Assembly (NCBI RefSeq): GCF_047675955.1
Contig: NC_132925.1
Location: 23,894,688-23,958,687, forward strand
Direction of reading: 5' to 3'
Length of the DNA: 64,000 nucleotides
From: Chlorocebus sabaeus
Lineage: Eukaryota; Chordata; Mammalia; Primates; Cercopithecidae
The notes below the pieces were generated by a model. It saw only the letters and a program-made list of their open reading frames with translations, ran no database searches and was not told the origin of the DNA. Each line of letters opens with the position of its first letter. Within the stretch, counting starts at the first letter, position 1. This document shows, piece after piece, positions 1 to 10,203 of the stretch. Position numbers and translations under genes: made by a program.

Positions 1-168
1 GATTTGAGGAAGAGTGATTTTAAATCAGTTGATAAGTATATCCTCTTTAGAAGACATAATATTTAAGCTGAGAAGTGAATTAATTTTTAAATAACCAGCA
101 TGTTATCAGCACAAAGTCATGGAGGAAGGAATATGCTTGAATGACTTGGAAAAGGCAGGTGGGCATTA

Positions 169-170
<2 letters not shown>

Positions 171-215
<45 letters not shown>
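171..215. repeat. (TG)22 microsatellite
   Basis: Uninterrupted TG dinucleotide run of about 22 units, ended by a C. A pure run of this length is usually length-polymorphic in primates. Confidence 0.97.
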
Positions 216-216
<1 letters not shown>

Positions 217-948
217 TGTTTTGATTTTGAGTTAGAGTTAGTAGATTTTATACCAAGAGCAATATGAGTATTTTTTTTGGTTTTGTATAAGGAAGTAATC
301 TTTTCTTATTTAAATTTATAATAAAGGATCTATATGGTGTTGTGGAAAAAGAACTGGAGGTGGTAAAACAACGATTTCTTTAGTCCAGGAAAGAAGTAAT
401 GGTCATTTAGGATGGTACCAATGAATATAAAGAGAAACAGTCTCCTAAAAATATTTGCTGATGATAAGAGATAGAAAGGGGGCGTGTTAATAAATACTTT
501 AGGCAAACTTAATGGGAAAACTCCTTAAAAATGTTCAGAAAATTTCCATTTATGTCAAACTTTACTAATTATAACTCAAATCTTGCTTAATTAAATCATC
601 TCAACAGTTATATGAAATAATTATTCTTACCCTACTCTGTAGATGAATTCACTGAACTTCAAGAATATTAAGCCAATGTCTAAAGATCACAAAAATTTCT
701 TTAAGGCAGAGTTTGTAATGTAAGATACAGTTCAAAAACCTATGTTGACCATGCAGTAGACATACTACCAAACACAATTTGGATCAAGTGTTTTGGCAAC
801 TGGAGATTACTGAGATGGAAGATGTTTTTAACATTAAAGTTGCTTCTAACTATGCATAACTAAAATAAACTATCTGTGCTTTATGATACAAATTAGCAAA
901 AATCCCATTTTTTAAAAAAACCTTACTTTTATAAAGTCATTTTATATG
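216..948. other. Unassigned AT-rich sequence
   Basis: No frame longer than chance, no recognisable repeat family and no RNA gene seen here. It could hold relics too old to recognise by eye. Confidence 0.5.
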
Positions 949-1179
949 TTTTTTTTTTTTTTTTCATAGAAGCTCATGCCATTCTCCTGCCTCAGCCTCC
1001 TGAATAGCTGGGACTACAGACGCCCGGCACCACGCCCCACTAATTTTGTTTTTGTATTTTTAGTAGAGATGGGGTTTCACTGTGTTAACCAGGATGGTCT
1101 CGATCTCCTGACCTCGTGATCTGCCTGCCTCAGCCTCCCAAAGTGCTGGGATTACAGGCATGATCCACCGCACCTGGCC
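949..1179 (-). mobile_element. Alu SINE, minus strand, internal deletion in right arm
   Basis: On the plus strand it reads as a T run (the A-tail) followed by reverse-complement Alu ending in the usual GGCC at 1176-1179. Between the tail and the segment that starts near 970 about 85 bases of the right monomer are missing compared with a full Alu, so the element is about 230 bp instead of about 300. The left arm, with its pol III promoter region, is present but mutated. No clear target duplication was found. Confidence 0.93.
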
Positions 1180-1785
1180 TAAATTTTTTTGAATGACCAG
1201 AAAAATTCATTCTTCATCACCACATAATTTAATGCTGTGAAAATTTGGGGTTTAATGTAAAATGTTTAGCAAGGGATTAATTAGCAAGTTAACCAAGTTA
1301 ACCAAGTTAATATTGATACTAACAATATCAATAGTATTGATATTGTTATATGTATGTTAGTTATTAATTATTAAGCACTTCTTAAGTGTTCCTTTCCACA
1401 GTTCTTGCATTTACTTTTTAAAATTATACTATGAGATAGAAAATATGTTGATTTTCCAATGAGGATATTAAGATGAAAGCTCAAAAAAAAAAAAAAAAAA
1501 GTAAACCTTCTATGTAAAAAAAAAAAATCCATATAAAATGATTTCATCTGTATCCTGTGGAAAGAGTTATAGTGGTTAGATTCACATTTGTTTTGACTTG
1601 TCTAAAAATAAATCTTTTCTTGTATATGCTTAATTCATTTTATTCATGCAAATATACCCACACCCTATTAATAATACTTCTGGAATTATGTCTAATAGTG
1701 CCTCTTGTTTGTGGAATATAGAAAACCTAAAACTTTTTACATGTGTAGTCATAAAACTGCAAAACTTAGTTTACAGAACTATAAA
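1180..1785. other. Unassigned AT-rich sequence with short direct and inverted repeats
   Basis: Contains three copies of a 9-base AAGTTAACC-like unit near 1284-1309, a 29-bp quasi-palindrome at 1320-1348, and A runs at 1483-1500 and 1517-1527. No gene or named repeat recognised. Confidence 0.5.
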
Positions 1786-1789
1786 TGTT

Positions 1790-2300
1790 AAATTACTCAA
1801 AAATATATTTTGAAAAATGCACGAATTCTAAGTGTACAACTCAACAAATTTTTCCCAAATTAATACACTCCTGTGACTGCCACCCAGGTCAAAAAAGGAA
1901 ATACTGCCATCAAACTGGAAGCCTCTGCCTCCCCGCCTCCCTTTCAACATCAGTATCTTCACTTAAAAAATTTATGGTTAGTTTTGTTTATTCTGGGTCT
2001 CTACATAAATATAACCATTTAGCATTCATTATTTTGTTATGGCTTTTTTCACCCAACATTATGTTTGTGAGACCATTCAAGTAGTGCATATTCATTTAGT
2101 TCATTCTCATATACGGTTTTTAAACACGTGGCAATTCAAGCTCATATTCTACTTTTGTTAACCATTTAGGCTGTGTCCAATTTGGGCCTGCTACAGATAA
2201 TTTTCTATACGGCAACCCAACTGACAAAACAACATTTATAAAATAGTTTATTCTCTACTGCTCTGCTGTGTCATCTTTGCATGAAGGAAAAGTTCACATG
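1790..2300 (-). mobile_element. Ancient L1M, 3' region, minus strand
   Basis: Reads on the plus strand like the reverse complement of an old L1 ORF2 end and 3'UTR: a stretch about target positions and cited cases common to L1ME-type 3' ends, then the region that in sense orientation encodes the last ORF2 residues. It is strongly diverged. It probably belongs to the same element as the antisense L1 segments that follow, with the 35-bp tandem repeat at 2318 between them. Subfamily is uncertain. Confidence 0.6.
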
Positions 2301-2317
2301 AGGCATTTCAGGCTCAC

Positions 2318-2416
2318 CATTCCATCTGATGGTTCTATTCTTTTTTTTTTTTCATTCCATCTGATGGTTCTATTTTTTTTTTTTTTCATTCCATCTGATG
2401 GTTCTATTTTTTTTAA
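2318..2416. repeat. Three-copy tandem repeat, about 35-bp unit
   Basis: The unit begins at 2318, 2353 and 2387: a 22-base core (CATTCCATCTGATGG and a short tail) followed by a run of T. The three cores are identical, so the duplication is young compared with the old L1 around it. T-run length differs among units. Confidence 0.95.
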
Positions 2417-2809
2417 ACTTGTGTGAATATTACACTATCATAATAACTTTCCTTTTATATTAAGTCTTGATATTCAGTAGAATAACGTTATACCTTTTTT
2501 TTTTCCCCCTTTCCTTTAAAAGATATACTATTCTTTGCTTTGGGGTCTCTAATAATTTAAATATTTGCCAATTTTAATAAAAGTTATGCACACATTTGTT
2601 CAGGTGTTCCTGGATTCTATAGATCAATATTAAAGAACTGTTATCTCTCCAATACTAAGTCTTTCAATCTATAGATGTGGTATATTTCCCTATATGTTTA
2701 ATTTTTTAAAACAAATGTCCTCAATATTTTATATTTTCAGAAGTCTTTCACATCTTATCCTTATTTACATATTTCTAGGTATTTGATCTTTTAATGCTGT
2801 TCCAAATGG

Positions 2810-2848
<39 letters not shown>

Positions 2849-4660
2849 TGTGTATTCTTGTTTGGTTAGAACCTAGAAATGCAATCAAGATTTTATTGAT
2901 CTTATATCTAGAAATATTGTAAAAGTAATTTAAAACTCATTTATTAGACCTAATGATTAGCTTATAGGGTGTTTGGATCAGCTATATATAGAATCATCTA
3001 TACTATTCATTATGGCCTTTTAATCTTTATTGATACGATTTATTGTGTTTTTCTTATAATTCCACTGGCTAGCACTGCCAATACAATATCCACTAGAAAT
3101 GATGAAAATAGGCTTTCATGGTCATTCCTAATCTTAGAGGAAATTATTTCAGAATTTCATCATGCAGAGTAATGTTTGCTGTAATATTATGCTATCTATA
3201 GAATAGCATTTGTCTAGCATTTCTTGAATAAGCCTTTTTTGTATGTGTTGTGCATTTTATTTATCAGTGTATTTAATTTGCTTACATTTTGTTTGGATTT
3301 TGCAACTATGCTTGTGATAATAAAACAATTTCTAAATGATGACCTCAGATTTTTATATCAAGGAAATACTGTCTTTAGAAAGACTGTATTGTGAGGAATA
3401 CTGAATCTCTTCTCTGAAATAGTTCATGTGGGTTGGCCATTGTTTGTTTCTTCTATTTGAAATTGTCACCTACTCTAACACCTTAACCTTAATTTATCTT
3501 TGTGGCTTCATTTTTCTGGTCAAGATTCTGTTACATTAATATGTAATAGTTCAAATAAGAATATCCCTTTTTTCTTCTGTCGTTTTTTATTGTTATGTCT
3601 TTATTCTTATACGAATTTTTACTTTTTAATTTTAAAATTTGTTGGCATTCATTTTTTGCAAGATTCCTTTTTGATTTTCAAAATATCTCTAATATCCACA
3701 GTCATATCCCTTATTTCTTATTGATATTGTCTATTTAATCTCCACTCTTTGTCTTTGTCTCTCTCTCCCTCTCTGTTCATTCCTATTGATTTAAGAGTCA
3801 TCAGTTTTTCCTGTCTATTAAAAAAAAATAACTTTTCTTAAGCATTTCTTTTTATAAATGTGTTGCATTTTTCCTTTTGTTTATTCTCAATTCTTTTGTT
3901 GAGTTAAATTTGGTCTTTTATTCCTGCTATTTTGAGATGGATTCCTACATAATCTATTTCCTGGCTTTCTTGTTTTTTAATACATTCATTTCAATCTGAC
4001 ATAACTTTGGTTGCACCCCATAATTTGAATACATTATGTATTTTTGTACTATTTAGTAGAAAATATTTTCTAATTACCATTGTGACTTTTTCCCTGAGCT
4101 ATGGACTATTTAGAAGAAAGCATTTACGTTCGTAAACATATGGTGGTTCTTAAGTTATATTTAGTTATGCCTTTCTATCTTCCATTGTTCTGTAATTAGA
4201 ATAATTATGAAAGATTTAAAACTTTGAACTATGTCAACATTTGCTTACTGGAATAACATATGGTAATGTTTTATTAATGCTTCATGAGCACATAAAAAAG
4301 ATGTGTTTTCTGCAATTGTTGAAGTAGGCTTCCATAGATGAAAATTGTATTGATTTTCATATCAATGTGTTCAAATATTTATATGCCCACACATTTTTGG
4401 TATAATTGCCATACCAGCTACTGAAAAAGGTATGTCAAGGCTCCCACTATAATTGTAGGTTTTTATATTTATCTATTTTTTTCAAACTTTATCTGTTGTG
4501 GTAGTATGATATTATAAGAATACAGATTTAAAACTGTTTTTACTTTCTTGATTAAATAGTTTATCATAATGAAACTTCCCTCTATCTTTACTCTTTTTAT
4601 TTAAATTCAACTGTATCTGATGTACCACTCTATCAATTTCCTTTGGTTAATGTCTTGTTT
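2417..4660 (-). mobile_element. Ancient L1M ORF2 region, minus strand
   Basis: The plus strand matches, at a degraded level, the reverse complement of L1 ORF2 running from RT and C-terminal parts (about 2.5-3.3 kb) towards the endonuclease region (about 3.5-4.6 kb). All frames are broken, so the 60-75 aa frames here are relics or chance. A (TG)17 run interrupts it at 2811. The same element resumes after the LTR at 5018 and after the plus-strand L1 at 9077, which makes it the oldest layer in this nest. Confidence 0.75.
2811..2844. repeat. (TG)17 microsatellite
   Basis: Pure TG run inside the antisense L1M relic. Confidence 0.95.
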
Positions 4661-4664
4661 GTTT

Positions 4665-5017
4665 GTTTGTTCAGGAAGCTATAATTAAATATCTTAAGAC
4701 TAGGTTGTTTATAAACAACAGAAATTTATTTCTTACAATTGGAAAGTGAAAAGTCCAAGATTAAAGTGCCAGCAGCTTTGGTGTCTGGTGAAGGCTTGCC
4801 CTCTGCTTCATGGATAGCAACTTTTACTGTACTCTTATGTGGTAGAAGAGGGGATAGAGCTAGTTTAAGTCTCTTTTATAAGACCACTAATCACATTCAT
4901 GAGAGTGGAGCTCTTACGACTTCAGTTCCCAAAGGCACCACCTCTTAACAATATCACATTGGGAATTAGATCCCTGTATATGAATTTTGGAAGGACACCA
5001 ACATTCAGGCTATAGCA
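4665..5017 (-). mobile_element. MLT1-type MaLR solo LTR, minus strand
   Basis: Read in reverse, it begins TGCTATAGCCTGAATGTT and runs through the usual MLT1 landmarks (a TTCATATA-type segment, the segment on notes of grouped contraction in TTATAAAAGAGAC style, and an AATAAATTTCTGTTG polyadenylation region near 4712-4730). Length of about 350 bp fits a solo LTR of the ERVL-MaLR group. No internal retroviral sequence follows. The inner edge is approximate. Confidence 0.75.
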
Positions 5018-5251
5018 GGTAGTATTTGCAAGATATTGGATTTTCTCTCTTTACTTTAAGTGTTATTATTTTATATTATATATTTATTTTAATAAAATAA
5101 AATTGATTCTCTTAAGTGTGATAATTAGTTTCTGTTAATTGAACCATAAATTTCTATTTTATTTAATGTAATTTCTGATATTTTAAGGTTTAAATCAACC
5201 ATTTTAGTATATTTTATTTATTCTCCTTCTTGTGTATTTATCTTAAATTTA
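5018..5251 (-). mobile_element. Ancient L1M or HAL1-like segment, minus strand (continuation)
   Basis: AT-rich sequence that continues the antisense L1 reading seen before the LTR and links to 9077 onward across the plus-strand L1 insertion. Strongly diverged. Confidence 0.5.
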
Positions 5252-8200
5252 GGACTTGACCAATTGGATCTAACAAACATCTACAGAGAATTCCACCCAG
5301 CAATTACAGAATATACATTCTTCTCAACTGCATGTAGAACATATTCTAAGATAAAATAGTCATAAATCAAGCCTCAATAAATCCAAAAAAAAAATGAAAT
5401 CATACCAAGCAAAATCTCGAATCACAGTGCAATAAGAATAGAAATCAATACCAGGCCAGGCGTGGTGGCTCACACCTATAATCCCAGAGCTTTGGGAGGC
5501 CGAGATGGGTGGATCATGAGGTCAAGAGATCGAGACCATCCAGGCCAACATGGTGAAACCTCATTTCTACTAAAAATACAAAAACTAGCTGGGCATGCTG
5601 GCGCATGCCTGTAATCCCAACTACTCGGGAGACTGAGGCTGGAGAATCACTTGAACTTGGGAGGCGGGGGTTATGGTGAGCCAAGATTGTGCCACTGCAC
5701 TCCAGCCTGGTGACAGAGTGAGACTACATCTCAAAAACAAATAAATAAAATCAGTACCAAGCTATCTAAAAACTACACAAATACATGGAAGTTAGACAAC
5801 TTACTCCTGAGTAATTCCTGGATGAACATCAAAATTAAGGTAGGAATTTAAAAATTCTTTGAAATTAATGAGGGAGAGAGGAAATTTACTAAAATTTCTT
5901 GGATACAGTTAAAGCAGTGTTAAGAGGAAAGTTTATAGGCCAGCCTAAATGCCTTCATTAAGAATTTATAAAGGCCTTAAATTAATAGTGTAACTTTACA
6001 CCTAAAGGAAGTAGAAAAAAGAGCAAACCAACCTCAAAGCTAGTAGAAGAAAAGAAATAAATAAAGTTAGAGAAGAACTTAGTGATATCACTATGCAAAA
6101 ATCTGTACAAAAGATCAATAAAACAAAGGGGTTGTTCTTTGACAAAAGTAAATAAGATTGAATAGGCCCAGAGCTAGATTAGCAAAGAAAAAGAAAGATC
6201 CAAATATCCAAATATGCACAATCAGAATCAACAAAGGTAATAACACAATTGATCCAACAAAAATACAAAAGAATCTCTGTGACTGCTATGAACAACACTA
6301 TGCACATAATCTAGGATATTTAGAAGAAAAGGATAAATTTCTGGAAGCACAACGGCTCCCAAAATTGAATCAGGAAGAGAATGAAATCCTGAATAGACTA
6401 ATATCAACTTCTAAAATTGACTCAATGATAAAGAACCCACCAACCAACCAAAAAAAGCCCTGGACCAGATAGATTCACAGCACTGAATTCTACTAGACTT
6501 ACAAAGAAGAATTGATACCAATTATATTAAACATTTCAAAAAAAAGTTGAGGAAGAAGGGCCTCTTCCTAATTCATTCTATGAAATTAGCATCAGTCTGA
6601 TACCAAAATCCGGCAAAGACACAATGAAAAAAGAAAATTTCAGACCAATACCTCTCATGAACCTAGACACAAAAATCTGCAACAAAATACCAGCAAAATA
6701 AATCCAGTAGCACATCAAAAAGTTAATACAACACTATCAAGTAAGCAAGTTGACTGTATTCCTGAGATGCAAGTCTGGTTCAACACATGTAAATCAATAA
6801 ACGTGATTCACTACATAAACAGGATCAAAAGCAAAAATCATACGATCATCTCAATAAATGCAGAAAACATTTTTGATAAAATTCAACATATATTTTAGAT
6901 AAAAACCCTCCAAAGAGTAGGCATTGAAGGAATATACCTAAAAATAATAAAAGCCTTCTATGACAGCCAATGTCATACTGAATTGGCAAAAGCTCAAACC
7001 ACTTTTCTTGAAAACTGGAACAAGACAAGGATGTCCAATCTATTCACTTCTATTCAACACAGTACTGGAAGTCCTTGACAGAGCAATCAGACAAGAGAAA
7101 ATATTTAAAAGCATCAAAATATTAAAAGAAGAAGTCAAACTATCTCTTTTTGCTGCTAGGAAATACTAAAGACTCTGCAAAAAGGCTCCTAGAATAGATA
7201 AGTTACTTTAGTAAAGTTTCAGAATACAAAATAAATGTACAAAAATCAGTAGCATTTCTATACACCAACAATATTCACACTGAGAGTGCAATCAATAACA
7301 CAATTAAACTTATAATAGTCACAAAGAAAATGAAATATCTAAGAAAACAGATAACCAAGGAGGAGGAAAAAGAGCTCTACAAAGAAAACTACAAAATGCT
7401 GCTGAAAGAAATCAGATATGACACAAATAAATGCAAAATCATTCTATGCTCATGGATAGGAAAAATCAATATTATAAAATGGCCATAATGCCCAAAGCAA
7501 TTTACAGATTCAATGCTATTCCCATCAAACTAGTGATGTAATTCTTCACAGAATTAGAAAAAGTTATTCTAAAATTCAGATGGAATAAAAAATGAGGCTG
7601 AATGGCCAAAGGAATCCTAAGCAAAAATAACAAAGCTGGAGGCATCACACTACTCAACATCAAACAATACTATAAAGCCACAGTTACCAAATCAGCATGG
7701 TACCAGAACAGACAGATAGACCAATGGAACAGAATAGAAAACTCAGTCATAAAGCCACACACTTACAACTATCTGATCTTTGATGAGTCCAACAAAGACA
7801 AGCAATGGAGAAAGGGCTCCCTATTCAATAAACAGTGCTGGAATAACTGACTAGTCATATGCAGAAGACTGAAGCTCAACCCCTACCTTTCATCATATAC
7901 AAAAATGAACTCCAAATGGATCAAAGATTTAAACGTTATACCTCAAAGTATACAAATCTTGGAAGACAACCTAGAAAATACTCTTCAACATTGGCCTTGG
8001 TAAAGAGTCTTTGACTAAGTCCCCAAAAGCAATTACAAAAAATAATAATAATAAAATAAATAAGTAAACAAATAAATAAGAAATACATAAAGTGAAACTT
8101 AAACCAAAGAGCTTCTGCACATCAAAATAAACTGTCAACAGAACAAATGACCTACAGATATTTGAAAACCACGTATCTGAAAAAGGCCTAAAATCTAGAA

Positions 8201-8853
8201 TCTATAGGAAACTTTAATAAATCCACATGTGAAAAACAACCCCATTAAAAAAAGGACAGAGGACATGAACAGACACTTCTTAAAATGGGACATATAAGTG
8301 TCCAACAAACATACGAAAAAATGCTCAGCTTCACTAATCATAAGAGAAATTCAATTCAAAACCACAATAAGATACTATCTCACACCAGTCAGCGTGTCTA
8401 TTATTAAAAAGACAAAAAAAAAAAAAAACAAAAAAAACACAGATGTTGGAGAAGCTGCAGAGAAAAGGAAATGCTTATACATTTTTGGTGGGCATGTAAA
8501 TTAGTTCAGTCACTGTGGAAAGCAGTTTGGAGATTTATCAGATTACTTAAAACAGAATTATCATTCAACCCAGCAATCCCATTACTGGATATATAAAGAG
8601 AATAAATAACTACCCAAAAGACACATGCATTTGCATGTTCACTGTAGCAAAGATATGGAATTGCCCATCAATGGTAGATTGGATAAGAAAAATATGGTAC
8701 ATATACACCAAGGAATACTATGCAGCCATAAAAAGGCATAAAATCATGTCCTTTGCAAGAACATGGATGGAGCTGGAGGCCATGATCTTAAGCAAATTAA
8801 CACAGGAACAGTAAATTAAATACCACATGTTGTCACTTATAAGTGGGAGCTAA
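5252..8853 (+). pseudogene. L1 ORF2 remnant (copy B)
   Basis: Relic of the L1 ORF2 protein, which in active elements supplies endonuclease and reverse transcriptase for target-primed insertion. Only the second half of the endonuclease domain is left at the 5' end. The frame is interrupted repeatedly; the longest open pieces are 104 aa (6158-6472, linker to RT), 69 aa (6960-7169, RT) and 82 aa (7602-7850, after RT). At the RT catalytic FADD motif (7149-7160) the frame reads FAAR, followed by a stop nine bases later, so both aspartates are gone. The ORF2 stop equivalent is TAA at 8851-8853. An Alu interrupts the frame. Confidence 0.88.
5454..5747 (+). mobile_element. Alu SINE (AluS-like) inside L1 copy B
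   Basis: Full-length dimeric Alu starting GGCCAGGCGTGG with a short degraded A-rich tail. Flanked by a 12-bp target duplication, AAATCAATACCA at 5442-5453 and the same with one change at 5748-5759. It cuts the ORF2 remnant of copy B, so it came later. Confidence 0.97.
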
Positions 8854-9076
8854 ACATTGAGCACATATTGACATAAATATGGGGACAACAGACACTGTGG
8901 TCTACTAGAGTAGTGGGAAGTGGGGAAGTGGGTTAGAAAAATGACCTATCAGGTACTGTGCTCATTACCTGGGTGACAGGATCCATACTCCAAACCTCAG
9001 CAACAAACAATATTCCCATGTAACAAATCTGCACATATACTCCAAGTATGAAAAATAAAAGTTGAAATAAAAATAC

Positions 9077-9620
9077 ATATTTTTCTTTCCCATTCTAGTC
9101 TTTTTATATTTACCTATTCTTTTAGCATTGTTGTTGTCATTACCAGAATAGATTGTATACTGTTGTCTTATCAAAGTCTAATAAAAATATTTATACCTTA
9201 ATCTGAAAATTGCAAGACCTTAGATCATTACCTTTCTCTTTCTCAGAACTTACACTATCTTGCTGGCATATGCTTTAAGTTCTATCAGATGTTACTCTTA
9301 TTGTTTTAAGCAGTTAATCAATTTAGATTTAACAAAATATTTATCTTGTATGTATTCTTCATTTTTTCCTAAATGTATTGTCTGATTTTTTTCAGGTATA
9401 TATCTCTCATATAAATATGTATGTGTGCTTATCATATACAGAAATATATGTGTATATGTATGTCTTATTTTACATTCACTTTTTGAAACAATTTGCTAAA
9501 ATTCTAAGCTGCAAGTTTCTTCCTTCTTAACATTTTGAATATCATATTCCATCATGTTCATGTCTATCATTTCCTCTGAAAAGTTGTGTGCTAACATTGT
9601 CATTGAATGCATGGGGCAAA
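9077..9620 (-). mobile_element. Ancient L1M or HAL1-like segment, minus strand (continuation)
   Basis: Continues the antisense L1 interrupted at 5252. In reverse it resembles the region upstream of ORF2. Very diverged, edges approximate. Confidence 0.55.
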
Positions 9621-9725
9621 TCAAATGGGGTGTCAAAACTAAATATTCCATTTAGATATAATTACTTATACCAACTCAATTTTAAGACAAGTGTAAAGTT
9701 TTTCATTCACCTGTGACAAGTAAAA

Positions 9726-9736
<11 letters not shown>

Positions 9737-9762
<26 letters not shown>
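9737..9762. repeat. (AC)13 microsatellite
   Basis: Pure AC run preceded by imperfect ACAT/ACAC units from 9728. Confidence 0.93.
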
Positions 9763-9890
9763 AAGGACTTTTACAATTCAGCAGCCCTGTGAAATTCAGA
9801 GTTAAAAGTAAATAGAAATAAAAATAATTTTACATATATTGTACTTTAAAATATTCTTAAGTGATTCTATTTCTTGTTAAGATGTAGAGT

Positions 9891-10191
9891 GGCTGGGCAC
9901 GGTGGCTCACGCTTGTAATCCCAGCACTTTGGGAGGCCGAGGCAGGTGGATCACCTGAGGTCGGGAGTTCAAGACCAGCCTGACCAACATGGAGAAACCC
10001 CGTCTCTACTAAAAATACAAAATTAGCCGGGGTGGTGGCACATGCCTGTAATCCCAGCTACTCGGGAGGCTGAGGCAGGAGAATCGCTTGAACCTGGGAG
10101 GCGGAGGTTGCGGTGAGCCGAGAGCGCACCATTGGACTCCAGCCTGGGCAAAAAGAGCGAAACCCTGTCTCAAAAAAAAAAAAAAAAAAAA
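9891..10191 (+). mobile_element. Alu SINE (AluS-like, Sp/Sq type features)
   Basis: Full-length Alu with the 'GGTGGATCACCTGAGGTC' segment and 'ACATGGAGAAACC' variant common in Sp/Sq members, and a 22-base A-tail. Flanked by a perfect 12-bp target duplication AAGATGTAGAGT at 9879-9890 and 10192-10203. Confidence 0.98.
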
Positions 10192-10203
10192 AAGATGTAG
10201 AGT

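Larger units (their letters stand above)
5252..9076 (+). mobile_element. L1 copy B, 5'-truncated, L1MA-like
   Basis: Starts within the ORF2 endonuclease domain and runs through RT, the C-terminal region, a 3'UTR and an A-rich end near 9055-9076. The 3'UTR has the 'GTACTGTGCTCATTACCTGG' type seen in L1MA elements, unlike the later L1PA type. It is inserted in opposite orientation into an older L1M, which resumes right after it, and later received an Alu at 5454. I found no convincing target duplication, so the 5' edge is approximate. Confidence 0.9.
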
